64,000 bases of DNA from an uncultured Lachnospiraceae bacterium (GCA_947165025.1 CAMUYQ010000001.1:124001-188000), one strand, 5' to 3'. Counted from the first letter of the stretch, positions 32,227 through 41,539 are shown. The notes: a model not told the origin generated them from the letters alone. Numbers and translations: made by a program.

Positions 32227-32727
32227 TCAATCCTTAAAATTGACGATTCCGTCGCTTCCGCGCCTGAGTCCCGCGATACCGGTCCTGGCGATCTCAAGTA
32301 TCTCATAGTCACTCAGAACATCGATAAATGCGTTGATCTTTGAAGTTGTTCCGGTAAGTTCGATGATCATCGAATCCTTGGAAATATCGATTATCTTTGA
32401 TCTGAACACATCACAGAGTGTTACGAGAGGCTGACGCTTCTCCTCGCCTACCCTGACTTTGATAAGAACAAGTTCCCTGTAGACCGACTCATCGGGATGA
32501 AGAACCCGGATATCCCTTACATCTATGAGCTTTCCGACCTGTTTTTCAATCTGCTCGAGAATATCTTCATCTCCGCTTGTAACGATAGTGATCCTTGTAA
32601 ATCTCGGATCAGCGGTCGTTCCGGCGGTAATGCTCTCGATATTGTAACCGCGTCTTGAAAACAGTCCCGAAATACGTGAAAGCACACCGGATGTGTTGTC
32701 GACTATCAGCTGTAATACTTTGATCAT
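32227..32727 (-). CDS. ilvN: Acetolactate synthase small subunit, second copy (ilvC-proximal)
   Basis: The 166-residue regulatory subunit has an N-terminal ACT domain (VLQLIVDNTSGVLSRISGLFSRRGYNIESI) and the C-terminal ALS-small domain. It would bind the IlvB catalytic subunit and give valine feedback control. A closely similar gene of the same family lies just upstream (32801-33286). This copy has its own consensus-like promoter and is coupled to ilvC, 38 bases downstream. It is closer to classical IlvH/IlvN in length and sequence than the other copy. Confidence 0.95.
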   Translation of the reverse strand: MIKVLQLIVDNTSGVLSRISGLFSRRGYNIESITAGTTADPRFTRITIVTSGDEDILEQIEKQVGKLIDVRDIRVLHPDESVYRELVLIKVRVGEEKRQPLVTLCDVFRSKIIDISKDSMIIELTGTTSKINAFIDVLSDYEILEIARTGIAGLRRGSDGIVNFKD

Positions 32728-32764
32728 TGCGCTTTCGCTCCTTTATCTTAGTGCCACGATGAAC

Positions 32765-32793
32765 ATTGTAGCTTTTTGATTTTTTATTGTCAA
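32765..32793 (-). promoter_or_regulatory. Internal promoter for ilvN (second copy)-ilvC
   Basis: On the minus strand, TTGACA (32793-32788) and TACAAT (32770-32765) are separated by 17 bases in an A/T-rich spacer. It lies between the two small-subunit genes. Confidence 0.75.
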
Positions 32794-32800
32794 TGCAAGC

Positions 32801-33286
32801 TTAATCGGAAAGAGAACATTTCTGAAGCGCCAGAGTGCCGCATCTTGCCACTTCTATAATGGCTACTCCGTTAAGCATCCTTAGGAGCAGCGCTGTCTTA
32901 TCGGGAGTGTCGCATATCTGGATCATCATGAGATTCTTTGACATATCAACGATCTTTGCATCAAGTATCTCACAGATCTCCATGATCTCACGCCTGTTTG
33001 CCTTAGTATATTTGACCTTCACGAGCATGAGCTCACGTGAGATGCTTTCATCTTCGGAAAAAGTCTTTATCTTGATGACGTCGATCTTTTTATTGAGCTG
33101 TTTTTCGATCTGCTCAAGAGTACTCTTCTCTCCCGAACTGACTATAGTAATGCACGAAACGTCCGGATCATCGGTCTCACCTACTGCAAGAGAATCGATA
33201 TTAAAACACCTTCTTGCGAACAGTCCGCTCACTTTCGAAAGTACACCTGATCTGTTTTCAACGAGGATTGAATATAACCTTTTCAT
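32801..33286 (-). CDS. ilvN: Acetolactate synthase small subunit, first copy (ilvB-proximal)
   Basis: The 161-residue protein has the same domain plan: ACT domain SILVENRSGVLSKVSGLFARRCFNIDSL, then the C-terminal domain. It follows ilvB by 10 bases and is probably its dedicated regulator. It differs clearly from the second copy, so this is old or acquired rather than a recent duplication. Valine- or leucine-sensing residues cannot be judged here. Start ATG preceded by AAGGTGAT. Confidence 0.93.
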   Translation of the reverse strand: MKRLYSILVENRSGVLSKVSGLFARRCFNIDSLAVGETDDPDVSCITIVSSGEKSTLEQIEKQLNKKIDVIKIKTFSEDESISRELMLVKVKYTKANRREIMEICEILDAKIVDMSKNLMMIQICDTPDKTALLLRMLNGVAIIEVARCGTLALQKCSLSD

Positions 33287-33296
33287 CTAAATCACC

Positions 33297-34913
33297 TTAT
33301 TTTACGGTATCCATCGGGTCAAGCATACATTCCATGATGCCTGCCTTCTTCTGTGCAAGGAACGACTTTACTTCCTTTTCCATGTCTGTGTTGTTGTCAA
33401 GACGCCAGTATAACAGATCATAAGCTTCGGCTATCTTGGACAGATCCGGACATGTGCCGAGATTGACCATGGAGTAGTTGGCTTTATATGTATTATGCTG
33501 GTATTCGCGAACAAGTCCGAGATAGCCGTTATTGAACACGATTATCTTGATAGGAATGTCGTTCTGAACCATTGTGGCAAGTTCGCACATCGACATCTGG
33601 AATGATCCGTCACCGCAGACCGCTACAACATCGCGCTTCATATCGGCCTTCTTGGCGCCTATCGCAGCGGGGATCGAGTATCCCATCGTTCCCATTCCGC
33701 CGCTTGTTAAGAATCTGCCGCCTTTTGCTATGTAATATCCGCATGACCACATCTGATTCTGCCCGACGTCCGCAACATAAACTGCGTTTTTATCAAGTGC
33801 CTCTGACAATACCGTGATAAACTTTGCGGGATCGACATATTTCCTGCGCGGTGCCTTGCGTGGCTTTTCGGCTTTTTTGTAGCCCTGAAGTGTTTTTAAC
33901 CATGCGTGAAAATCACACTCCGCACTTTCCTTTGCAAGATCGTTGAATATACTTCTGATATCACCTACGATAGGGATCGTCGGTCCGACATTCTTGCCGA
34001 TCTCGGCAGGATCAACATCAATATGTATAAGAACCGTATCTTTTGTGACAAGATCGGGCGATGAAACTGCTCTGTCAGCGATGCGGGCCCCTATAACGAT
34101 AAGAAGATCACATTCCTTCATGGCGCGGTTGGCATATGATTTTCCGTTATTTCCGATCATTCCGAAATAAAGCGGATCATCGTTTGTCATGGCACTGATC
34201 CCCATCATCGTCGAAACAACGGGGATCGAATATGTATGGGAAAAATCACGAAGTTCCTTCTGTGCACATGACAGGATGACACCGCCTCCGGCACATATCA
34301 GAGGCCTCTTTGCCTTTGCAAGTTCCGTCCTGACCTTTTTGATCTGTACCGCATGACCCTTTACGGTCGGCTTGTACGTGCGCATATTGACGCTGTCAGG
34401 ATATTTGAACCCTGTTATAGTGCTGTTCTGTACATCAATAGGTACATCGATGAGAACCGGGCCTTTTCTTCCCGTGGTCGCGATATGAAAAGCTTCTTTC
34501 ATGATACGCGGGATATCCGCAACGTCCTTTATCAGGTAACTGTATTTAACGAAGCTTTCGGCTGCGCCTGTAATATCGGCTTCCTGGAATACATCACTTC
34601 CCAGAAGCTTCGAATCTACCTGTCCGGTGATACAGATAAGCGGTATTGAATCAGCGTATGCGGTTGCAATACCGGTTATGAGGTTTGTAGCCCCCGGGCC
34701 GCTTGTCGCAACGCAGACACCGGGTTTCCCGGTAACCCTTGCATAGCCGCTTGCTGCATGAGCCGCGTTCTGTTCACTCCTTACGAGTATTGATTCGATT
34801 TTTGTGTTCAAAATGCTGTTAAAGAAGGGGCAAATCGCTACTCCCGGATACCCGAAAAGCGTTGTTACCCCTTCTTTTTCCAGGCATTTTACGATCGCAT
34901 CAGAGCCAATCAT
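33297..34913 (-). CDS. ilvB: Acetolactate synthase large (catalytic) subunit
   Basis: The 538-residue TPP enzyme condenses pyruvate (or pyruvate and 2-ketobutyrate) in the first step of branched-chain amino-acid synthesis. The catalytic Glu lies in VRSEQNAAHAASGYAR near residue 47, and the TPP-binding motif GDGSFQMSMCELATM...NNGYLGLV is near 430. FAD-domain motifs are present in the middle. It is the first gene of the ilv group; upstream is an unrelated coiled-coil gene only 38 bases away, and no T-box or attenuator fits in that gap. Confidence 0.97.
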   Translation of the reverse strand: MIGSDAIVKCLEKEGVTTLFGYPGVAICPFFNSILNTKIESILVRSEQNAAHAASGYARVTGKPGVCVATSGPGATNLITGIATAYADSIPLICITGQVDSKLLGSDVFQEADITGAAESFVKYSYLIKDVADIPRIMKEAFHIATTGRKGPVLIDVPIDVQNSTITGFKYPDSVNMRTYKPTVKGHAVQIKKVRTELAKAKRPLICAGGGVILSCAQKELRDFSHTYSIPVVSTMMGISAMTNDDPLYFGMIGNNGKSYANRAMKECDLLIVIGARIADRAVSSPDLVTKDTVLIHIDVDPAEIGKNVGPTIPIVGDIRSIFNDLAKESAECDFHAWLKTLQGYKKAEKPRKAPRRKYVDPAKFITVLSEALDKNAVYVADVGQNQMWSCGYYIAKGGRFLTSGGMGTMGYSIPAAIGAKKADMKRDVVAVCGDGSFQMSMCELATMVQNDIPIKIIVFNNGYLGLVREYQHNTYKANYSMVNLGTCPDLSKIAEAYDLLYWRLDNNTDMEKEVKSFLAQKKAGIMECMLDPMDTVK

Positions 34914-34951
34914 AAATCTACCTTCCTTATATTTTGTTACTTATAGAATTC

Positions 34952-35620
34952 TTATCTCTTGAAGAGCTTTGCAAGAGGAGCGATTACGGTACTAAGATCC
35001 TTGATCGCCTTGTTGAGTGAATCGATATCGATATCATCAAGCTTATGAACTGTCTCTTCAACGCTCTTTTCGCTTGTATCAACAAGTGAGTTAACGTTAT
35101 CGAGCATCTGAGTAAGATCGATCTCGGCAAGTTCCTTGGTGCTCTTGTCAAGGTTTGCAACTACGTTATTTACATCATCCATCATGCCGTTAACCTGTGA
35201 GATGGCTTCGCTTGCCTGAGAAATGGCACCGCTTGCTTCGGTCATGGCATCACCGGCCTGATTAATGATAACAGTTGTGTCATCAACAACTTTTGAAACC
35301 TTCGCAACTTCTTCAGATACAGAAACGATAAGCTCGTTTGCATTAGCAACAGCACCTTCGATCTGAGGAATGAACTTCTTGACAGTAACGAGCATGATTA
35401 TCAGAAGGATAAGGCATAATACAGAAGCACATAATGAAAACAGGCTCTGCATCTTAACACGCTTCTGAGCGCGTTCATTGTCATTCTTGATCTCCAGTAA
35501 AAGACGTGCGATTATCTGTGTATCTCCGTCCTTAACGTTGGAAAGCATTGTGGAAATGTCTGCATCCGTGAGTTTGGATCCACCGGTGTAGGGATTTGTG
35601 TTCTTGTTCTCTTCGCTCAT
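34952..35620 (-). CDS. Single-pass membrane protein with long coiled coil
   Basis: The product is 222 residues long from ATG 35620, which has GGAGGG upstream; an in-frame ATG 20 codons earlier lacks a ribosome site. A short cytoplasmic N-terminus is followed by one transmembrane segment (LFSLCASVLCLILLIIMLV, about 60-80). About 130 residues of heptad-like, Ala/Val/Ser-rich helix follow, resembling the helical parts of chemoreceptors but without a signalling hairpin. There are no Cys residues in the helical part. Function unknown. It lies between ilvB and rluD. Confidence 0.7.
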   Translation of the reverse strand: MSEENKNTNPYTGGSKLTDADISTMLSNVKDGDTQIIARLLLEIKNDNERAQKRVKMQSLFSLCASVLCLILLIIMLVTVKKFIPQIEGAVANANELIVSVSEEVAKVSKVVDDTTVIINQAGDAMTEASGAISQASEAISQVNGMMDDVNNVVANLDKSTKELAEIDLTQMLDNVNSLVDTSEKSVEETVHKLDDIDIDSLNKAIKDLSTVIAPLAKLFKR

Positions 35621-35715
35621 AAGTAACCCTCCGTAATATGATTTTATACACATAACGCGTATAATGTCATATTTTACCACAATATGATATTAATCGCCAT
35701 AATAATTGTGATATT

Positions 35716-36633
35716 TTACCGATCTTTTTCGCACGCTGAAATGAACTTTTCAAAGTATTCAGGAAGCGGTGCAAAAACCTCGATATATTCATTGGTTCGC
35801 GGATGAATGAACCCTATCATCTGAGCATGAAGCGCCTGTCCGCATGTTTCGACGGGAGTCTTCATACCGTTTCCGTAAAGCGTATCTCCTGCAACGGGAT
35901 GCTTAATATATGACATATGGACTCTTATCTGATGGGTCCTTCCTGTCTCAAGACGACATTTTATGAGCGTGAACTTATCAAATCTTTTCAGTACTTCATA
36001 GTGGGTGACTGCCCTCTTTCCGCCTTCATCAACTGCCATTTTGCGTCTGTCGGAGGCGGAGCGTCTGATCGGCCTGTCCACAGTACCTTCATCCTCATCG
36101 ATAACACCTGTTACTAATGCGATATATTCGCGTTTTATCGAATGTTCGGCAAGCTGCTTTGCAATAAATTCATGTGCCGTATCATTCTTGCATATCACCA
36201 GGGAACCTGTCGTATCTTTGTCGATCCTGTGTACAATACCCGGCCGCATCACGCCGTTTATTCCTGACAGACTGTCCCGGCAGTGAAATATAACGGCATT
36301 TACGAGTGTATCAGTATAATGACCCGGTGCGGGATGTACTACCATACCCTTCGGTTTGTTAACGATAAGAACATCGTCGTCTTCATACAGGATATCAAGC
36401 GGTATGTCCTGGGCTACGATATCCGGTATCTGCTCTGTCGCAGTAACGTTTATGACATCCCCGACACGCACTTTATAGCTTGAACGTACATTCTTTCCGT
36501 TTACGGTCAGATCACCGTTTTCTATGATCTTCTGTATATATGAACGCGAAAAGTCGGCAAGCACACTGCAAACGTACCTGTCGACCCTGTCGTTTTCGTA
36601 TATGTCGTCAACTGTCAGAATGTATTCTTTCAT
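35716..36633 (-). CDS. rluD: RluA-family pseudouridine synthase (RluD-like)
   Basis: The 305-residue protein has an N-terminal S4 RNA-binding domain (about 12-75) and a pseudouridine synthase domain with the catalytic Asp in HRIDKDTTGSLV near residue 139. GRTHQIRVHMSYIKHPVAGD is also typical. It would modify 23S rRNA uridines. It overlaps lspA by 4 bases (ATGA), the usual lspA-rluD pairing. Confidence 0.94.
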   Translation of the reverse strand: MKEYILTVDDIYENDRVDRYVCSVLADFSRSYIQKIIENGDLTVNGKNVRSSYKVRVGDVINVTATEQIPDIVAQDIPLDILYEDDDVLIVNKPKGMVVHPAPGHYTDTLVNAVIFHCRDSLSGINGVMRPGIVHRIDKDTTGSLVICKNDTAHEFIAKQLAEHSIKREYIALVTGVIDEDEGTVDRPIRRSASDRRKMAVDEGGKRAVTHYEVLKRFDKFTLIKCRLETGRTHQIRVHMSYIKHPVAGDTLYGNGMKTPVETCGQALHAQMIGFIHPRTNEYIEVFAPLPEYFEKFISACEKDR

Positions 36634-37187
36634 TTCTTTTTGCGCTCAAACCTGTTTTTAAGCGGAGCTGCAAATGCATCATCAAACACCGAGTAATCCT
36701 CTTCCTTGAATTTAAACAGCAGGATTATCGCAAGAATAACAGTGCAGACTGATACATACATGTCAGCAACGTTGAACACCGGGAAATTGATGCAGGATAT
36801 ATAGATAAAATCTATAACGTAGTTCTGTATTATCCTGTCGATCATATTACCGACTCCGCCCGCAGCAATAAATACAAGAAGAATCTCAACGACTTTGTAC
36901 TTTTTCGGCCGGGGCATGTTTATCACAAGATAAGCTATCACAGTGACAACTGCTACCGCTATGATCAAAAAAAGCAGTCTGTGTCCCGACAGTATACCAA
37001 ATGCTGCTCCTGTATTTCCGTTCGGAAGATAATACAGTTCCAGCACATTTTTTATTAGCGGGATCGAAGCATTGTCCTTCAGCGTTGCGACTGCCCATAT
37101 TTTCGTATAACGGTCAGCAGCTACAAGTACAAGGAACAGGAGTAGATCTGCCGCGCATCTTTTAAACTTTCCCATAATCAGTCCCAT
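36630..37187 (-). CDS. lspA: Lipoprotein signal peptidase II
   Basis: The four-helix membrane protease cuts prolipoproteins ahead of the lipid-modified cysteine. Family motifs are NGNTGAAFGIL, GGVGNMIDRI (first catalytic Asp) and FNVADMYV (second catalytic Asp). The first start (37187) overlaps aroB; a later ATG (37175) gives a family-like N-terminus, MGKFKRCAADLLLF, and may be the true one. The tail after the last helix is unusually basic (KNRFERKKK). Confidence 0.95.
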   Translation of the reverse strand: MGLIMGKFKRCAADLLLFLVLVAADRYTKIWAVATLKDNASIPLIKNVLELYYLPNGNTGAAFGILSGHRLLFLIIAVAVVTVIAYLVINMPRPKKYKVVEILLVFIAAGGVGNMIDRIIQNYVIDFIYISCINFPVFNVADMYVSVCTVILAIILLFKFKEEDYSVFDDAFAAPLKNRFERKKK

Positions 37188-38278
37188 TCTGCAACAAGAC
37201 TCTTCATTGCCTCTTTGATCTCATCTTCCGTAACATCGTTTACTATCACGGCTTTTCCGATCTTCTTAAGAAGAATAAATTTAAGGCCCGAGTCTGTATT
37301 TTTCTTGTCATGCCCAATATTTAAAAATGCCCTGTCGATCTCGTAATCATCAAGTGATATCGGAAGATCGAACGGAACGAACATGTCGCGTATCTCGTAG
37401 AACTCCTCGTCAGAGAGCATGCTGCGTTTATGCGCGATGAAAGCAGCCGCAACACTTCCGAGCGCTACGCACTCGCCGTGAGAATATTTAAAATCAAAAT
37501 ACTTTTCAAGAGCATGTCCTATCGTGTGTCCGAAGTTAAGTATCATCCTCTCGTTCTGCTCAAACGGATCCTTAGTGACATAGTACTGCTTGATCCCAAC
37601 AGCCTTATAAACCATTTCATTAAGGACATCCTCATTCCTGTCCATGATCTCTGCAAAACTGTTTATGAGCCATTCGTAATACACAGCATCCCTTATGAGT
37701 CCGGCCTTGAGAACTTCCGCCATTCCTGATGAAAATTCCCTGTCCGGAAGGCTTTTTAACGTGTATGTTGCGGCATATACAAGACGTGGCATATATATAC
37801 TTCCTACGATATTTTTGTATTTATCGTAGTCTACACCGCATTTTCCGCCGACAGATGAATCAGCCATTGCAAGAAGTGATGTAGGAAGGTTGATAAATGC
37901 GCATCCTCTCATATAGGTCGATGCGATAAAGGCCGCAACATCCCCGGCCACTCCGCCTCCGAGCCCCACTATGAGATCCCTTCTGTTAAAATCATCCGCC
38001 AGCAGTTTATCGTAACAGCTCTTTACCGTATCAAGCGTCTTGCTCTTTTCACCGGCTTCAAATATGTATTCCGTGATATGTCCGGCGCAGTCTTTAAGCG
38101 CTTTTTTTACATCATCAAGATATAATCCCGATACATTGCTGTCGGTTACGATACATATTCTCTGAAGGTTCGGGAACAGCTCTGTTACATACCCTCCAAG
38201 ATCGGAATAATCGCTGCCGATAATTACGCGGTATGTACCTGCTGACTTATATGAAACTTCAAGTGTACTGTTTTCCAT
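37178..38278 (-). CDS. aroB: 3-dehydroquinate synthase
   Basis: The 366-residue enzyme makes dehydroquinate in the shikimate pathway. It has GGGVAGDVAAFIASTYMRG (NAD and phosphate binding) near residue 98, GGKCGVDYDKYKN, and the metal-binding GHTIGHALE and HGECVALG motifs. I chose ATG 38278; a TTG five codons upstream lies inside the T-run of the sepF terminator. No strong ribosome-binding site is seen. Expression may depend on read-through of that terminator or an unseen promoter. Confidence 0.95.
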   Translation of the reverse strand: MENSTLEVSYKSAGTYRVIIGSDYSDLGGYVTELFPNLQRICIVTDSNVSGLYLDDVKKALKDCAGHITEYIFEAGEKSKTLDTVKSCYDKLLADDFNRRDLIVGLGGGVAGDVAAFIASTYMRGCAFINLPTSLLAMADSSVGGKCGVDYDKYKNIVGSIYMPRLVYAATYTLKSLPDREFSSGMAEVLKAGLIRDAVYYEWLINSFAEIMDRNEDVLNEMVYKAVGIKQYYVTKDPFEQNERMILNFGHTIGHALEKYFDFKYSHGECVALGSVAAAFIAHKRSMLSDEEFYEIRDMFVPFDLPISLDDYEIDRAFLNIGHDKKNTDSGLKFILLKKIGKAVIVNDVTEDEIKEAMKSLVAEWD

Positions 38279-38291
38279 AATGTGTTTACCC

Positions 38292-38321
38292 AAAAAAAAG
38301 CTTCCGACCGTGATCGGAAGC
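38292..38321 (-). terminator. Terminator after sepF
   Basis: A perfect 8-bp stem GCTTCCGA/TCGGAAGC with a six-base loop is followed on the minus strand by eight Ts. It lies between sepF and aroB, and the T-run almost touches the aroB start. Confidence 0.9.
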
Positions 38322-38328
38322 CTGTTAT

Positions 38329-38844
38329 CTAGAATTTGTTGTTCAACGCCGGAACATCAAACGCGCCGGATAGGATCTCCTGAAAATCACCTGATACATC
38401 TACGTTTTTGGGAGTCAGAATGAATATGTAATGCGATATCTTCTGAAGATTTCCCGCTATCGCGTATGTACTTCCACTCGTAAAATCAATGATCCTCTGG
38501 GCCATGTCAACATCAAGCCCTTCCATATTCAGTAAAACGGTATGATTTTCAAGTAATGTATCCGTTATCTCTCTTGCATCTTCAACGGATGTGGGCTTGA
38601 TAACGCAAACTTCCATTCCGTTGCTCATCAGCCTGTTACTGCCGTTTCTCGGTGTTCTTCTTGCCGGCGCCTTAGCCTTCTCTTCAGGTTCGTCATCAAG
38701 CGTCTGGGACTTAACTGCGCGGCCGCCTCTTACACCTCTTGCCGAAGACTTGTCATCATAGTCATCATCATAATAACCGTCTTCTTCGTAGTCTTCCTCG
38801 TCATCATACTTCATTGCACCAAGCATTTTGTCAAGTAAACCCAT
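38329..38844 (-). CDS. sepF: Cell division protein SepF
   Basis: The 171-residue protein has an N-terminal membrane-binding amphipathic helix (MGLLDKMLGAMKY), a charged linker (about 15-85, Asp/Glu/Tyr-rich then Arg-rich), and a C-terminal SepF domain (VCVIKPTSVEDAREI...VLLNMEGLD...RIIDFTSGSTYAI). It tethers FtsZ to the membrane. It follows yggS in the order found in Gram-positives (ylmE-ylmF) and ends in a strong terminator. Confidence 0.96.
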   Translation of the reverse strand: MGLLDKMLGAMKYDDEEDYEEDGYYDDDYDDKSSARGVRGGRAVKSQTLDDEPEEKAKAPARRTPRNGSNRLMSNGMEVCVIKPTSVEDAREITDTLLENHTVLLNMEGLDVDMAQRIIDFTSGSTYAIAGNLQKISHYIFILTPKNVDVSGDFQEILSGAFDVPALNNKF

Positions 38845-38876
38845 AATAATCTCCTATCCTTCGACCCTTTATTCCC

Positions 38877-39572
38877 CTACATATACTGTCTGTTTCCGAA
38901 TATTGAAGTCCCGACTCTTACCATTGTCGCCCCCTCTTCGATCGCAACCTGATAATCGCCTGACATGCCCATTGACAGACAATCCATACAAACATTATCA
39001 ATGTTTTTGCCGTCTATGTCAACCAGTAATTGCCGCAGAGCGCAAAAAACGGCTCTGTTTTCATCAGGATCATCCGTAAACGGCGCAACTGTCATAAGTC
39101 CACGGACCCTGATGCCTTCAAGACGGCTTATCTTCTCACAAAGTTCGGGAGCCTCTTCAACGGAAACACCGAATTTGCTCTCTTCTTCGGCAACGTTCAC
39201 TTCGATCAGAATATCCATGCATACGTTATGTTTTACCGCCTGCCTGCTTATCTCCTCAGCAAGCTTGTATGAATCGACACTGTGTATCATCACTACTTTG
39301 TCGATTATGTACTTTACCTTGTTTGTCTGAAGATGTCCGATCAGGTGCCATCTGATGTCCGAAGGAAGAAGCGGGTATTTTTCGACTATCTCCTGCACCC
39401 TGTTCTCTCCGAAATCGCGTATCCCGGTATCGTAAGCTTCCCGGATCATTTCAACAGGCTTAGTCTTGGATACCGCAATAAGAGTAGTCTTTCCTACCCT
39501 TTTTGACTTCTCTTCGGCCGCTCTTATTCTGTTTTTAACTTCTTCAAGGTTTTCTCTTATCATATCACTCAT
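38877..39572 (-). CDS. yggS: YggS family PLP-binding protein
   Basis: The 231-residue protein (start ATG 39572) has the PLP lysine motif LIAVSKTKPVEMIREAY near residue 36, GENRVQEIVEKY and WHLIGHLQTNKVKYI. It is a single-domain PLP-homeostasis protein (the YlmE equivalent). Its 5' end overlaps the HlyD-like gene by 8 bases. An upstream ATG gives an unlikely 24-residue extension inside the HlyD-like frame. Confidence 0.95.
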   Translation of the reverse strand: MSDMIRENLEEVKNRIRAAEEKSKRVGKTTLIAVSKTKPVEMIREAYDTGIRDFGENRVQEIVEKYPLLPSDIRWHLIGHLQTNKVKYIIDKVVMIHSVDSYKLAEEISRQAVKHNVCMDILIEVNVAEEESKFGVSVEEAPELCEKISRLEGIRVRGLMTVAPFTDDPDENRAVFCALRQLLVDIDGKNIDNVCMDCLSMGMSGDYQVAIEEGATMVRVGTSIFGNRQYM

Positions 39573-40995
39573 ATATAAAATCATTGTCCTCAACAGAATC
39601 GCCCTTGAGCGCGATGTAGTCATAAACGGCAAGACCGTACTCACTGTTAGATTTTACGATCGCGTACTCTTCGTTCTGGTTGAGTATCGTTATCTGTTTG
39701 AAATCGGCATATCCTTTGTTGATGTTGTAAACACCGATGAGGCTCGCCTGCTTGGAAACAGGATACCGTTCGCCGTCATCAGGTTTGATCAGGTAGTCCC
39801 CAACGTTAAATACCGATTCGTCAACATACAGGTTTCCGTCCACATTATTGTATATCGTAGCCGGAACGAACTCAGTCGAAAGTGTTCCGTCTTCAAGATA
39901 AGCCTCACGGTTAAATCCGTCATCTCCGCTGTTACCGCCCTTTGTCAGATACTCTTCGGGAACGAGATAGAACGTCCGCTCTACTATCGCGGAATTGGGT
40001 ATCTTAAGTCCTTCCTTCGCGTTATCAAGAAGCTCTATCTCGACAAAACGGTCGGATGAGAATGTTATCATTGAGTTGTTGAAATCAAGCTTGGCGTATG
40101 TTCTGCCGTTCTGACGAAGTATTGAGACCGCAGCCCATGCCTTATAGTTGTTCTTGAGGAATCTGACCTCGATATAATTTGTATCTGCAAGCGACTGAGC
40201 CCTTTCTTCATCTATCTCGATGATGATCGACCACAGCTCACTCTTGATGAGCTTATAAGCATTGTCGCCTTCGGATATCAGATCGTTCGAATGCATCGCA
40301 TTCTTTTCGTAGTCTTCGCCCTCGACCTGTTCAGGAGTGATCGTTTCTGCATCAAGATCTTCGTATCCGTCGGTCGAATACTGTATCACACCCGAAGCGG
40401 GCGCATATCCGAAGTCGATCGAGTCGGCATAATTCTCGGCCCTGAGCTTGTCTATATTTGCTAGTACCGCAGTGTTTGCAAGCTTAAGAACCGTGCCTTC
40501 GATGTTGTATTTGAAGTTGTATGTATCAATATATTTCTCAGGTGTAAAATCAACCGCAAACGATGAGATGCTGTTTCTAATGTCCGACAGGCTCTCGTTC
40601 GAGATCGTGCTCTCATCACTTGACTCGTCCTTGACCATTTCGGCAAGTTTTCCGGTCGAATCGACCGTATATACCATGGCAAACGCATTAACCTTTTCCG
40701 ATTCTCTTGCGTAGTAGTTGATATAACCGGAAAAATCACTCTTTATGACTTCCTCGTCACGAAGGATAACACCTTTGTATGTGTTGTTTATCGCAAGCGA
40801 ACCGAGCTTTACCTCGTATGGCGTTATATGAGTCTGTCTGAAGTACAGGACTACCATTATTACCATATACACAAAAATAACCAAGAATACGAGTACTCCC
40901 GGGTTAAAGCTTATCGGCTTACGGTATTGGGTTACCTTTCTGCTCTTCTGAGCTTCCGGCTTTTGCTTCTGTTTGCGTTTCCTACGGTGCTTCAT
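39565..40995 (-). CDS. HlyD-like membrane protein upstream of yggS/sepF
   Basis: The 476-residue protein has a very basic N-terminus (MKHRRKRKQKQKPEAQKSRK), one transmembrane helix (LVFLVIFVYMVIMVVLYF, about 35-52) and a large extracytoplasmic part. The latter has HlyD/RND-adaptor character (biotinyl-lipoyl-like start, long helical middle, beta end). It lies beside sepF and yggS, as in many Clostridia, and no ABC exporter is present. A role in the cell envelope or division is suggested by context only. Confidence 0.75.
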   Translation of the reverse strand: MKHRRKRKQKQKPEAQKSRKVTQYRKPISFNPGVLVFLVIFVYMVIMVVLYFRQTHITPYEVKLGSLAINNTYKGVILRDEEVIKSDFSGYINYYARESEKVNAFAMVYTVDSTGKLAEMVKDESSDESTISNESLSDIRNSISSFAVDFTPEKYIDTYNFKYNIEGTVLKLANTAVLANIDKLRAENYADSIDFGYAPASGVIQYSTDGYEDLDAETITPEQVEGEDYEKNAMHSNDLISEGDNAYKLIKSELWSIIIEIDEERAQSLADTNYIEVRFLKNNYKAWAAVSILRQNGRTYAKLDFNNSMITFSSDRFVEIELLDNAKEGLKIPNSAIVERTFYLVPEEYLTKGGNSGDDGFNREAYLEDGTLSTEFVPATIYNNVDGNLYVDESVFNVGDYLIKPDDGERYPVSKQASLIGVYNINKGYADFKQITILNQNEEYAIVKSNSEYGLAVYDYIALKGDSVEDNDFIYE

Positions 40996-41049
40996 GCATG
41001 TACTTAAAGGAAAGTCCCGGTTTCCCGAGACTTTCCGAATGTTAGTCTA

Positions 41050-41472
41050 TTAAAGTGATACGATCACCTGTGATCTGAACTTTTCGGGAACCTCATCCGC
41101 CTCAAGCGAGATGCTGATCACGAAATCCACGGAGAACTGTGAGCTGATGTGATCAAGCTTGACAAATACATCTTCAACGTCCTTCTTATCTTTAATAAAA
41201 GCGACATCCATAAAGCTGTCCAGATACAGTTCCTGCAGGTCGTGGTCCTGTGACACTATCCCGCACAGAAAACCTATGAATTCATCGGTTGATGTGAACG
41301 GGAACTCCGATGTATTGATGAGCCTTATACGGTTCTTGAGCTCATACATATGCTTTGCATTTTTATCAAGATATACGATATTTCCATCCACGGTCTTGAC
41401 CGCATTGTTTACCTTTTCAAGTAGGTGTTTTGTTTTGCCTTTGCCCTTGGCTCCAACAATAAGCTGAATCAT
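41050..41472 (-). CDS. Small P-loop NTPase-like protein
   Basis: The 140-residue protein starts MIQLIVGAKGKGKTKHLLEK, a clear Walker A. A possible Walker B, ELYLDSFMDVAF, lies near residue 80. It lacks the domains of larger ATPases. Homologues in Clostridia are annotated loosely as ATP-binding or twitching-motility-like proteins; function is unknown. It lies between the HlyD-like gene and the DD-carboxypeptidase gene, on the same strand. Confidence 0.75.
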   Translation of the reverse strand: MIQLIVGAKGKGKTKHLLEKVNNAVKTVDGNIVYLDKNAKHMYELKNRIRLINTSEFPFTSTDEFIGFLCGIVSQDHDLQELYLDSFMDVAFIKDKKDVEDVFVKLDHISSQFSVDFVISISLEADEVPEKFRSQVIVSL

Positions 41473-41539
41473 TACAGATCCTCCTTTATTAAAGATTATA
41501 ACTAATTATAGTGTATTTGATGTTAAATGACAACAAGAA

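Noticed and set aside
38293..39644. Longer starts for aroB (TTG) and yggS (ATG at 39644)
   Set aside because: They extend into a terminator T-run and into the upstream gene, and the extra residues do not fit the families.
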